DNA from: Tannerella sp.
GTDB taxonomy: Bacteria > Bacteroidota > Bacteroidia > Bacteroidales > Tannerellaceae
Reading direction: 5' to 3'
Assembly: GCA_031277235.1 (NCBI GenBank)
Contig: JAITMT010000322.1
Span: 1 to 21,022 of the forward strand
DNA: 21,022 nucleotides
Positions 9,359 through 17,417 of this stretch are shown piece after piece. Each line of letters begins with the position of its first letter. The first letter of the stretch is position 1. The notes beneath the pieces are model-generated. The model searched no databases. It had not been told where the DNA came from and saw only the letters and a list, made by a program, of their open reading frames with translations. Made by a program: the position numbers and the translations under genes.

Positions 9359-11329
9359 TTATTTCATACTGTACGTAAATTCTTTAGGCCGTATCATATT
9401 TTCGGAATATACGTTTCCGAAACGGTCGGTTACTTTGATTTCAAGCGTCGAATTGGGGCTCGACGCCGTTACCTTAAACAGGTTGGTGGTGGTGTTTGTT
9501 ACGAACGAGGAAGTCGGGTCGGCATTCACATTCAACCGTTTGGCTTCGTAGGAAATGATATGCAGCGGATCCAGCCCCGACATGCGCGTAACGCTCAGAG
9601 GCACGGAGTTTTCGCGCACTTCTATTTTCCACTGCGGTTCGTAGCCCCACACATTGATTAACACTTCATTGCCCGAATTGGCATTGGCATAGACGCCGGC
9701 AAAACCGGGCAATTTCGCTGCGTATGTAGCGTTGGCATTCGGCGCATATTTTGCAGCCGTGATATGCACGGTATTCAAATCGTACGTCCGGAATTGATAA
9801 TTTTTATCATGTCCCGTACCTTTATAATACCATTTGATAGCGGTATTATCGAACTCATATACGCCGTATCCGCCGGGAGAACCGTCGCGGCAAATGTGAT
9901 TGTCCGCATAACCGCTGCGCCCCGTCCACCACCAGGTTGCGCACACTGCGGCTATGTTATGTTCCATCAGGGAAGCCGATGCCGGAACGGTGTAGTTGAT
10001 ATGCGTATGTCCGCTCAGAAGATTCACATTGGAAAAGCCTGTAAAACAACCGATTAACTCCTGACCTCTCACCAGATTCACGGTAACGCTGTTGTTCACA
10101 TTGGGTCTGCCGTACAGGGGGACATGCAGCGCTACCACAATCGGAGTACTTTTATCGGCGATCATTGCCAAATCTTTTTTCAGCCATTCGATCTGGTTGG
10201 CGGAGACGGCGTCGGTAAAGTTCCGGTCGCCTACTACGCCCTGAGCGCCTCCGGTATTGATCCATTCGATATCGTCCAGTACCACATAATGAACTTTACC
10301 CAGATTGAATGAATAATAAGAAGGTCCAATCACGGTTTTGTAAGCCTGTTCGCCCGCCAAATCGCCGGTGCGATACGGATCATTGTCGTGGTTGCCCATG
10401 ATATTGAAAACGGAGCAGTTTACCTTGTTCATCCAGGGTATATATTCGGGCAATGCAAAACTCCGCTCATACCAGTACAAATCCCAGGTCAAGTCGCCGA
10501 GCATGATGCCGTAAACTTTTGTACCGCTTGCCTTATAACTGTTTATCAAGGCATTGACGTCCGTCAGAAAATCCTCGAACTGGCTTAAATCGTCATTACG
10601 GTTGGCTAAATGCAAGTCGGTCATAGCCATCAAAACATATTTTTCATTGTTCACGGAGGTCAGCGAAAAATTCTTCTGTTCCACGGTGCTGCCGCCTATC
10701 CGCTGAAAAAATTGAGGAGCATTCAACGTATTGTTTACTTCGTAATTTCCCGGAACAGAGATAAATACAAATCCGCTTTTCTTTTCCGAAGCCAGATAAT
10801 AGACGCCGTCGCGGTCAGTTTTGGTTACCAGATAGCCGTCCGAAACCACGACATCCGGAACTCCTTTGCCGCTGCTGTAAACGACCCCCTTGACCGTCAT
10901 GCCCTCCCTGTCGGGGATATCAACATTGACGCTGATATTCAATGTGGACGTCCCCAAAACAAGCGTTTTCCCGGCTCTTGTTACCGACAGTTCATACCTG
11001 CCCGTCTCCAATTCCTGAGGCAGTTTAATGGTAACCGACTGTTCGGTAACTGCCGTTACATCAACAAGATATGTTTTATTGGCGTTGCCCGACAACTTCA
11101 AACTGATTTTATCGTCCATCCGGAATCCTTTGCCGGTGATGGAGATGTTCCCGCCCGCAACGGCATTGATTTCGGAAGGAATGGATACTCCCGTGATATT
11201 GAAATCGTCCGTTACCGGATCGGGGTCATCGCCCGAACCGCAGGAAAGGAAAAAAATGAACAGGACAACCGTCATTCCTGCGGATAACAGTTTCATGGTT
11301 TGGTTTGCAAATTTTTGATTTTTGATCAT
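9359..11329 (-). CDS. Calcineurin-type metallophosphoesterase lipoprotein
   Basis: 656 residues. The signal peptide ends FFLSC (Cys30) and is followed by GSGDDPDP. An alternative start at Met12 (KLLSAG) is possible. An IPT/TIG-like domain (about 43-135) and a small beta domain with DRDGVYYLAS (about 145-220, MetallophosN-like) precede the catalytic domain. All metal-site motifs are present: MTDLHLAN (Asp238, His240), GDL (Asp279), GNHD (Asn313, His314), His402 in LHVPLYG, and SGHTH (His441, His443). The C-terminal 150 residues fit the beta domain that follows this enzyme type in Bacteroidota. It should hydrolyse a phosphomonoester or phosphodiester outside the cytoplasm; the substrate is unknown. 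It lies between the phosphodiesterase (12 bp before) and susC, which suggests action on the imported compound. Confidence 0.9.
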   Translation of the reverse strand: MIKNQKFANQTMKLLSAGMTVVLFIFFLSCGSGDDPDPVTDDFNITGVSIPSEINAVAGGNISITGKGFRMDDKISLKLSGNANKTYLVDVTAVTEQSVTIKLPQELETGRYELSVTRAGKTLVLGTSTLNISVNVDIPDREGMTVKGVVYSSGKGVPDVVVSDGYLVTKTDRDGVYYLASEKKSGFVFISVPGNYEVNNTLNAPQFFQRIGGSTVEQKNFSLTSVNNEKYVLMAMTDLHLANRNDDLSQFEDFLTDVNALINSYKASGTKVYGIMLGDLTWDLYWYERSFALPEYIPWMNKVNCSVFNIMGNHDNDPYRTGDLAGEQAYKTVIGPSYYSFNLGKVHYVVLDDIEWINTGGAQGVVGDRNFTDAVSANQIEWLKKDLAMIADKSTPIVVALHVPLYGRPNVNNSVTVNLVRGQELIGCFTGFSNVNLLSGHTHINYTVPASASLMEHNIAAVCATWWWTGRSGYADNHICRDGSPGGYGVYEFDNTAIKWYYKGTGHDKNYQFRTYDLNTVHITAAKYAPNANATYAAKLPGFAGVYANANSGNEVLINVWGYEPQWKIEVRENSVPLSVTRMSGLDPLHIISYEAKRLNVNADPTSSFVTNTTTNLFKVTASSPNSTLEIKVTDRFGNVYSENMIRPKEFTYSMK

Positions 11330-11341
11330 ACCGATTTATTT

Positions 11342-12499
11342 TTAATACCCCAGCGCATCCAATACTTCTGCGGGAGTTCCTCCCTGTTTTCCGGTCGGTC
11401 GAGCGCCTTTGGCATGATAGAAATCGAGCGTCAAATCGGTGCGATTGGTAATCATGCCGTCCGCCAAGGGTTTTCCGCTGTTAAAATACTTCTCCATCTG
11501 TTCGTCGCTGTTGAACGAATAGACGTTGCATTTCAGCCCGGCGTCGCGAATCTTTTGCGAAAACATCGGCGACATGCCGTCTTTTTCCCCCTCGCCCAGA
11601 TTGGAGCCGATGAATTGTGCGCCCGTCGCTTTGGCAAATGCAATCATTTCGTCGCAGCCTTCAGCCGAAAAGTCATTTTTGCCTCCGACCAGAAAACTGC
11701 AGGGCAGTTTCCCTTTGAATACCGTCAGGAAATTTGCCATTCCATCGCGTGAAAAAGTTTGCACAAGAACTTTTCCGCAGGTTTTTCCGACATTGACTTT
11801 ACCGCCAACATACGCCGCTTCCTTTTCGTTAACCGGTTCTCCTTCCAGAATGTTCCAGCCCGTCCGGGTCAAAAAATCGTAAACATACTGTTCGATTCCG
11901 GGAAAGTTTTCAGGTTCCTTAAACTCAATATACACGCCGGGGCGATTACCGTTATCCGCCGGATCATCCTCGTATTCAAACGCATATTCGCTCGATTCCG
12001 ACCGGGTAAAAATCCGTTTTCCTTCGGCGTCGCGCTTGATTCGCTTGCCTTCGGCAATGCGGAACACGTCTTCAATGACCGGAACGTCCTGACCGGTAAA
12101 AGTTTCGCAGGCGCGGTCGGCATTCTTTTCGTTGAAGCGGACTCCGGCGTCCAATTGCATGATTTCTTCGTAGGTGAACGTGTTTATCCGGTCTTTTTCC
12201 CTTCCCGGAAATTTCACGGCAACGTCGGTCGTGCGGTTGAATGTGGCGTCGTGCATGATCACCGGCACGCCGTCTTTCGAAAATTGAACGTCCAATTCCA
12301 GGTAATCGGCGCCGGTATTGCGCGCCCAGCGAAAAGCCGCTTCGGTCAGTTCGGGCGCCCAGTAAACAGTGCCGCGATGGGCAATGACCGCATGATCAAC
12401 CACGTATTTTTGCGCTTTTGCAGCATCGGGAGAGAGTTTTCCGCAATTTATCAGGACAAAGGATAAAGAGCATAAAAGCAAGATGGTGTTTTTTCTCAT
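11342..12499 (-). CDS. glpQ: Glycerophosphodiester phosphodiesterase, lipoprotein (GlpQ/UgpQ type)
   Basis: 385 residues. The signal peptide ends VLINC (Cys19) with GKLSPD after it. No acidic surface signal follows, so anchoring facing the periplasm is more likely. The GDPD core is clear: AHRG (His41, Arg42) with APELTEAA, ELDVQ (Glu68, Asp70), and MHD (His83), then YIEFKEP as the Glu-x-Lys element and ADGMITNRTDL near the end. Known reaction: hydrolysis of glycerophosphodiesters to glycerol-3-phosphate and an alcohol, metal dependent. An insert of about 40 residues rich in charged residues (about 145-190) is longer than in compact GDPDs. It begins 6 bp after the transporter gene, whose expected cargo is its product. 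The symbol is given by function; the exact subfamily is not certain. Confidence 0.92.
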   Translation of the reverse strand: MRKNTILLLCSLSFVLINCGKLSPDAAKAQKYVVDHAVIAHRGTVYWAPELTEAAFRWARNTGADYLELDVQFSKDGVPVIMHDATFNRTTDVAVKFPGREKDRINTFTYEEIMQLDAGVRFNEKNADRACETFTGQDVPVIEDVFRIAEGKRIKRDAEGKRIFTRSESSEYAFEYEDDPADNGNRPGVYIEFKEPENFPGIEQYVYDFLTRTGWNILEGEPVNEKEAAYVGGKVNVGKTCGKVLVQTFSRDGMANFLTVFKGKLPCSFLVGGKNDFSAEGCDEMIAFAKATGAQFIGSNLGEGEKDGMSPMFSQKIRDAGLKCNVYSFNSDEQMEKYFNSGKPLADGMITNRTDLTLDFYHAKGARPTGKQGGTPAEVLDALGY

Positions 12500-12505
12500 G
12501 ATTAT

Positions 12506-13849
12506 TTATGATTTTGTTTGTTTAACTGAATATTGTTCTTCCTTATACGTAAATCCGACGAGGATGAAAGCCAGTGCGCAGGCAATCAGCAAAGAAATGA
12601 AACTTCCGTTCCATCCCCAATTTTCGACAATGTAGCCCAAGCCGATATTTGCCAGCAAAGCCGTTCCGAAGAAATAACCGAAAAATCCCGTCAAGCCTGC
12701 GGAAGTTCCCGCCGCTTTTTTGGGAGCCAAATCCAGGGCATGGACTCCGATCAGCATAACCGGTCCATAAATCAGGAATCCGATGGCTATCAGGCATATA
12801 CTGACGATGACAGGGCTGTTGCCGAATTGCCAGTAAACGAGGACGAACAGCGCCACGAGCGCCATGTAAATCATCGTGGTCAATGCCCGGCGTCCCTTGA
12901 ATATCCTGTCGCTGAGCCAGCCGCAGATGAGGGTTCCCGGAATGGCTGCAAATTCATACAAAAAATATGCCCATCCGATTTCCCTGATGTCATAGCTTTT
13001 GGTTTCCTTCAGATAGGTGGGCGCCCAATCCAGGACTCCGTAACGGACCATGTAGATGAACGCATTTGCCAAAGCAATGTACCAGAGTATTTTATTGTTT
13101 AGCACATACTTGAAAAATATTTCCCGGGCGGTCAATTCCTGTTCCGACTTTGCGCTGTAATTCGGAGGATAGTCGTTGCGGTATTCTTCGACGGGAGGAA
13201 GACCGCAAGACTGGGGCGTGTCGCGGGTCAGCGCATAGGCAACAACCGCAATGACCAATGCTACAGCCGCCGGAAACCAGAATATTCCGGCTTGCCACGT
13301 CCCGAACCAGACGATGCCGGCTGCCGCCATGGGTCCCATTACCATACCGCCAACATTGTGGGCGCAATTCCAGATGGACATTTTCGTCCCCCTTTCGTTG
13401 TGGGAAAACCAGTGCGTCATCACGCGTCCGCAGGGAGGCCATCCCATCCCCTGAAACCATCCGATCATGAACTGGAGAAGAAACATGACCGCAATGGACG
13501 ATATTCCCGCTTTTGTCCCCAACAGTAAAGTTACCAATGCCGAAAGCGCCAATCCCAGGGGTAAAAATTTCCGCGCGCTGCTACGATCGGAAACGCCGCC
13601 CATCAGGAATTTGGATATTCCGTAGGCAATGGCGTTGGCGGAAATAGCCACTCCCAGCAGTCCCTTGTTAAAACCCATTTCTTCCAGATAAGGCATTGCC
13701 AGCGAAAAATTTTTCCTGACGATATAGTAGCCTGCATATCCGATAAAAATGCCGATAAAAACCTGCCAGCGCAAACGCTTGTAGGTGGGATCAACAGCCT
13801 CTTTCGGCTTCAGAGGCTTATGCGGTTCGGGTTTCAGAAAATTCCACAT
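12506..13849 (-). CDS. glpT: Glycerol-3-phosphate:phosphate antiporter, GlpT-type MFS transporter
   Basis: 447 residues with about 12 hydrophobic segments, the normal size for the organophosphate:phosphate antiporter family. The key residues known from E. coli GlpT are all present: Arg45 in YYIVRKNF, the His of WNCAHNVGG (His164) and Arg269 in MVRYGVLDWAPTYL. The match in both motif and numbering argues for glycerol-3-phosphate over hexose phosphate. It lies in the inner membrane and would bring in the product of the phosphodiesterase encoded 6 bp downstream. It starts 51 bp after glpD, and no promoter was seen in that gap. Confidence 0.93.
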   Translation of the reverse strand: MWNFLKPEPHKPLKPKEAVDPTYKRLRWQVFIGIFIGYAGYYIVRKNFSLAMPYLEEMGFNKGLLGVAISANAIAYGISKFLMGGVSDRSSARKFLPLGLALSALVTLLLGTKAGISSIAVMFLLQFMIGWFQGMGWPPCGRVMTHWFSHNERGTKMSIWNCAHNVGGMVMGPMAAAGIVWFGTWQAGIFWFPAAVALVIAVVAYALTRDTPQSCGLPPVEEYRNDYPPNYSAKSEQELTAREIFFKYVLNNKILWYIALANAFIYMVRYGVLDWAPTYLKETKSYDIREIGWAYFLYEFAAIPGTLICGWLSDRIFKGRRALTTMIYMALVALFVLVYWQFGNSPVIVSICLIAIGFLIYGPVMLIGVHALDLAPKKAAGTSAGLTGFFGYFFGTALLANIGLGYIVENWGWNGSFISLLIACALAFILVGFTYKEEQYSVKQTKS

Positions 13850-13900
13850 ATGTTCATGATACGATTTATTCTTTTTAATAACGCGGATGATGGCATTTTA

Positions 13901-15469
13901 TTACGTTAAAACATAATCATTGGCTAAATGACTGAATTCAGCGACTTGCGCCTCTATCCAATCTTCGTTTTTACCCGTTTCCGCCGCCATGATAGCCGCC
14001 ACTTTCGGAGCCGCCTCCATCGCCGCCCGCGCATCGAGAAAAAGCAGGCGAACGCGGCGCGCCAGCACATCTTCGATGGTTATTGCCATCTCTTCCCGGA
14101 CTGCCCAGATGACGTGCGCTTTGGTAAACGGATATTCCCCGTGCAATTTCTCCGCATGGGAAGCGTCCTCCCGGATCAACCGGCGAATGTATTCGACGTC
14201 GCTGCCATAGACGTAGTCCCAGCCGTTCCGGTCTGCATCTTCCAGGTATCCGTGCTGTTTGAGATGTTTGGTATTGCAGGGTTTGCACGACAGTTTTGCA
14301 TTTCTAACAGCCATGTTTACAGCATCTTCCGCCATTTCTCGATAGGTCGTCCATTTGCCTCCCGTAATGGTAATCAATCTTCCGCACGGAGATTTGTATA
14401 TTTTGTGGCTGCGCGATATTTCTTTCGTCTTTTGGGCGTCCGGCTTGTCGGAAGCGGCTAAGGGTCGCAAGCCTGCATACACCGACAGCACGTCTTTCCG
14501 CGTCGGTTTGGCTTCGAGGTATTCGCCTGCCTGTTCCAGGATAAAGTCTATTTCTTCATCCAGCGCTTTGGGTTCGGTAGAAGCCTCGGTTAGAGGCGTA
14601 TCCGTCGTTCCCAGCACTACTTTTCCATGCCACGGAACGCCGAAAAGCACCCGTCCGTCTTTCGTTTTGGGAATCATCAGCGCCGAATCGCCGCCCAGAA
14701 ATTTTGAATCCACCACCAGATGGACGCCCTGGCTGGGACGGACTTTCTTCCTGGCTTCGGGCGCAATCATCTTGATGATTTCATCCACAAAAACACCGGT
14801 CGCATTAATCACCGCTTCCGCTTCTACCGCATAGGTTTCATGCGTCAGTTGGTCGGTCAATAGCGCTCCGCAAATTTCTCCGTTCCCTTTTTTCTGCAAA
14901 CGCTCTGCTTTCATGTAATTGATGCAGACGGCTCCTTCGTCAACGGCAGTCATAGCCAGCGTAATAGCCATGCGGGCGTCGTCGAACTGTCCGTCATGAT
15001 ACACAACGCCGCCCCGCAGATTGTCCTGCTTCAGGGTGGGGATTTCCCGCATCACTTTTTTCCGGCTCAAAGGCAACGAGCGACCCAAGCCCAAACCTCC
15101 CGCCAGCATGTCATACAACGTTAAACCGATCGAATAAAACGGTTTCTCCCACCACCTGTAGTTGCCGATGATAAACCGCATGTCCTTAACCAGATGGGGG
15201 ACGTTGCGTTTCATCCGTCCGCGCTCGTGCAGGGCGTGAACAACCAGTTCGACGTCGCCCTGGGCAAGGTATCTGACCCCTCCATGCACCAATTTCGTGC
15301 TCCGGCTCGAAGTGGCTTTGGCAAAATCATACTGTTCGACCAGCAATACGGAAAGTCCTCTGGTAGCGGCGTCTACGGCAATTCCCAGCCCCGTAGCGCC
15401 GCCTCCTATCACGAGTATGTCATAGTGGTTTTTTTCTTTTATTCGTTTTATTTGCGTTTCCCTTTTCAT
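13901..15469 (-). CDS. glpD: FAD-dependent glycerol-3-phosphate dehydrogenase
   Basis: 522 residues, as usual for GlpD. The FAD-binding motif DILVIGGGATGLG (Gly22, Gly24, Gly27) is followed by ATSSRSTKLVHGGVRYL, a strong GlpA/GlpD signature. ITGGKWTTYREMAEDAV and a C-terminal DAO_C-like region (about 390-520) complete the enzyme. Known reaction: oxidation of sn-glycerol-3-phosphate to dihydroxyacetone phosphate with electrons passed to the quinone pool at the inner membrane. It is the first gene of the operon, has a promoter element 23 nt upstream, and faces the divergent GlpR-type gene, its likely regulator. Confidence 0.95.
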   Translation of the reverse strand: MKRETQIKRIKEKNHYDILVIGGGATGLGIAVDAATRGLSVLLVEQYDFAKATSSRSTKLVHGGVRYLAQGDVELVVHALHERGRMKRNVPHLVKDMRFIIGNYRWWEKPFYSIGLTLYDMLAGGLGLGRSLPLSRKKVMREIPTLKQDNLRGGVVYHDGQFDDARMAITLAMTAVDEGAVCINYMKAERLQKKGNGEICGALLTDQLTHETYAVEAEAVINATGVFVDEIIKMIAPEARKKVRPSQGVHLVVDSKFLGGDSALMIPKTKDGRVLFGVPWHGKVVLGTTDTPLTEASTEPKALDEEIDFILEQAGEYLEAKPTRKDVLSVYAGLRPLAASDKPDAQKTKEISRSHKIYKSPCGRLITITGGKWTTYREMAEDAVNMAVRNAKLSCKPCNTKHLKQHGYLEDADRNGWDYVYGSDVEYIRRLIREDASHAEKLHGEYPFTKAHVIWAVREEMAITIEDVLARRVRLLFLDARAAMEAAPKVAAIMAAETGKNEDWIEAQVAEFSHLANDYVLT

Positions 15470-15491
15470 GTTATTTCTTTTTCTTTTGCCT

Positions 15492-15500
15492 GCAAAGGTA
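15492..15500 (-). promoter_or_regulatory. -7 element of the glpD operon promoter
   Basis: On the minus strand TACCTTTGC is a perfect match to the Bacteroidota -7 element TAnnTTTGC. Transcription would start near 15489, with a leader of about 20 nt before glpD. No TTTG stands at the expected -33 distance (about 15520-15525), so the promoter looks weak by itself and may depend on regulation. Confidence 0.7.
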
Positions 15501-15559
15501 AATAATAAAAATTAGAAAAGAACAGAAAAGTGATATTTTTTTTGAAATTATTTTATAAA

Positions 15560-15572
15560 TGATTAAAAATCA
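15560..15572. promoter_or_regulatory. Candidate operator in the glpD-glpR divergent region
   Basis: TGATTAAAAATCA is a perfect inverted repeat of 5-bp arms around AAA. It lies in a very A/T-rich stretch (about 15501-15610) between the two divergent promoters. A DeoR-type regulator could bind here, but short palindromes are expected by chance in such DNA. Confidence 0.25.
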
Positions 15573-15601
15573 ATGAAATATAAATATATTATTTTTTTTG
15601 A

Positions 15602-15633
15602 TTTGTATTCCTGTTTTTTATGTTTAACTTTGC
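15602..15633 (+). promoter_or_regulatory. Promoter of the GlpR-type regulator gene
   Basis: TTTG (15602-15605), a 19-nt spacer and TAACTTTGC (15625-15633) form a full consensus Bacteroidota promoter. Transcription would start near 15636, leaving a 20-nt leader before the ATG at 15656. This rules out the in-frame ATG at 15620, which would lie upstream of the transcript start. Confidence 0.85.
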
Positions 15634-15655
15634 AGCGAAAATAGAATCAATTTTT

Positions 15656-16420
15656 ATGTCAAGCATAGCAGAAAGGCACAAGTTTATTCTTGACGCCTTA
15701 CAGAAAGAAGGGTTTGTAAAAATTGCCGACGCCGCCAATGCCCTGGGTGTTACGACAGTTACCGTTCGTAATGATTTGAAATTTCTCGAAGAGAAGAAGT
15801 TGCTTTTCAGGACGCACGGAAGCGCCAGCATCATCAATCCGCATACAGCAGACTTGAATCTGACCGAAAAGGAAAAGATAAAGAGAGAAGAAAAAAGAAA
15901 AATAGCGCAAGCCGCCTATAAACTGATCGAAGAAAACGATTCGATTATCATAGGCGCCGGCTCTACGGTTTTTGCGCTGGCTGAACAAATCAAACCCGTT
16001 GATCACCTGACAGTTGTTACGGCTTCGCTGAAAGTAGCCATTCTGCTGAACGAATATGTCTATACGAATGTCATCCAGTTGGGAGGAACGATTCGTAAAA
16101 ACTCCGTTTCCGTGATAGGCGACTATACTTCGCGTTTTTTTGACGACGTCAGTTGTTCCAAGGTTTTTCTCGGGGTGGACGGCATTGATGTCGAATTTGG
16201 CATTACCAATTCAAACATTGACGAGGCGCATCTGAACAAGAGAATGATTGACGCTTCCCTGAAAACCATCATCCTCGCCGACTCTTCCAAGTTCGGCAAA
16301 AGAGGTTTCGGCAAAATTTGCGGTCTGGACAGGGTGGATACCATCGTAACCGATTCTGGCATCACCGATACGATGAGGGGTATCATTGAAAATGCGGGGA
16401 TAGAACTGGTTATTGTTTGA
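15656..16420 (+). CDS. glpR: DeoR family transcriptional regulator, GlpR-like
   Basis: 254 residues when started at 15656, the normal length for the family. An in-frame ATG at 15620 would add 12 residues, but it overlaps the promoter. The N-terminus MSSIAERHKFILDALQKEG leads into a DeoR winged helix-turn-helix (about 20-45) with VTTVTVRNDLKFLEE. The sugar-phosphate-sensing domain follows, with IIIGAGSTV, VIQLGGTIRKNSVSVIG and KVFLGVDGID. Known for the family: repressors whose effector is a phosphorylated metabolite, glycerol-3-phosphate for GlpR. The symbol rests on its position divergent to glpD-glpT-glpQ. No SusR, hybrid two-component or ECF-sigma regulator is present, so this is the best candidate controller of the SusCD operon. 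Confidence 0.88.
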   Translation: MSSIAERHKFILDALQKEGFVKIADAANALGVTTVTVRNDLKFLEEKKLLFRTHGSASIINPHTADLNLTEKEKIKREEKRKIAQAAYKLIEENDSIIIGAGSTVFALAEQIKPVDHLTVVTASLKVAILLNEYVYTNVIQLGGTIRKNSVSVIGDYTSRFFDDVSCSKVFLGVDGIDVEFGITNSNIDEAHLNKRMIDASLKTIILADSSKFGKRGFGKICGLDRVDTIVTDSGITDTMRGIIENAGIELVIV

Positions 16421-16456
16421 GATAAATAAAACGTCAAAACAATAATAATGTTATTT

Positions 16457-16489
16457 TTTCTATTTTTCGATTTTTTTTCGGAACTTTGC
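16457..16489 (+). promoter_or_regulatory. Probable promoter of tcdA
   Basis: GAACTTTGC (16481-16489) has one mismatch to TAnnTTTGC, and TTTC stands 20 nt upstream in place of TTTG. Transcription would start near 16492, giving a leader of about 17 nt. It separates tcdA from the regulator gene that ends 88 bp upstream. Confidence 0.55.
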
Positions 16490-16508
16490 CACGAAAATTT
16501 TGTAATTT

Positions 16509-17249
16509 ATGGAATTGGAAAAAGGACTTTTCACACGGACGGAACTGTTGCTGGGCAAGGATATCATGGAAAAAATCGCTTCGCAACGGGTGATGATTGT
16601 GGGCGTCGGGGGCGTGGGGAGTTGGTGTGCCGAAAGCCTTGTTCGTTCGGGATTCAGGCATATTACGCTGGTTGATTCCGACCGCGTGTGTATCACCAAC
16701 ATCAACCGCCAACTGATGGCGACTACCAAAACCGTCGGACAGATAAAAGTAGAAGCGCTGAAAACCAGATTGCTGGAAATCAATCCGTCAGTTGAAATCG
16801 AAGCTGTCCAACAGATTTACAGCACGGAAACCTCGGGACAGTTCCGACTTGAAACCTGCGATTATATCATTGACGCGATTGACAGTCTGAAAGATAAGGC
16901 GCAACTCATTCTGGACGCCTGTCGCACGAAAGCCGTTTTTTTTTCCTCCATGGGCGCCGCCTTGAAAATTGATCCGTCAAAAGTTCAAACGGCTGAATTT
17001 TGGAAAGTAAAGGGTTGTCCGCTGGCGGCGGCTCTAAGAAGAAAATTCAAACGACTCCGGACATTTCCCGCGAGGAAATTTCAATGTGTTTTCAGCGAAG
17101 AATTGCTGACCAACAGGGGCGTCTATCCGTCGCAGGAGGAAGAAGAGCCGTGCAGCAACAAAGCCCAAATCAATGGTACGGCAGTCCATATCACCGCCAT
17201 TTTCGGCTTTACGCTGGCGGGACTTGTGATGCGGAATGTTTGTAGATAG
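16509..17249 (+). CDS. tcdA: tRNA threonylcarbamoyladenosine dehydratase (ThiF/MoeB/HesA superfamily)
   Basis: 246 residues, the usual length of TcdA (CsdL). It opens FTRTELLLGKDIMEKI, then shows the nucleotide-binding motif VGVGGVGSW (Gly32-Gly37), LVDSDRVCITNINRQ (56-68), and CDYIIDAIDSLKDKAQLI, which are typical of this group. Known role: ATP-dependent cyclisation of t6A to ct6A at position 37 of ANN-decoding tRNAs in the cytoplasm. It appears to be a housekeeping gene with its own promoter and no functional link to the glycerophosphate operon. The stop codon is the first unit of a short tandem repeat. Confidence 0.92.
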   Translation: MELEKGLFTRTELLLGKDIMEKIASQRVMIVGVGGVGSWCAESLVRSGFRHITLVDSDRVCITNINRQLMATTKTVGQIKVEALKTRLLEINPSVEIEAVQQIYSTETSGQFRLETCDYIIDAIDSLKDKAQLILDACRTKAVFFSSMGAALKIDPSKVQTAEFWKVKGCPLAAALRRKFKRLRTFPARKFQCVFSEELLTNRGVYPSQEEEEPCSNKAQINGTAVHITAIFGFTLAGLVMRNVCR

Positions 17250-17270
17250 TGTGTAGTGTGTAGTGTGTAG
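17247..17270 (+). repeat. Tandem heptamer TAGTGTG, 3.4 copies
   Basis: TAGTGTG is repeated three times and followed by a partial TAG. The first unit begins at the stop codon of tcdA, so copy-number change would not alter the protein. Beyond it, 17271-17417 holds no gene or clear signal that I can support. Confidence 0.85.
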
Positions 17271-17417
17271 AGGGAGTTGAAAACAGGATAATTTTTGTAC
17301 AAAGAACAAAATTTACACAAAAATGAATGGAATATATATCTTGCATATAGATAAATATCCGTATTTTGCGGCGAAAATCAATACTCTGTCTGCATGTTAC
17401 GGAAAAATCCATGTTGA

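Noticed and set aside
15620..15655. A 12-residue N-terminal extension of the GlpR-type regulator
   Set aside because: The ATG at 15620 lies within a consensus promoter and upstream of the expected transcript start.
16421..16460. Intrinsic terminator after the regulator gene
   Set aside because: Only a weak A/T stem (AATAA/TTATT) precedes a T-rich stretch, not enough to call.
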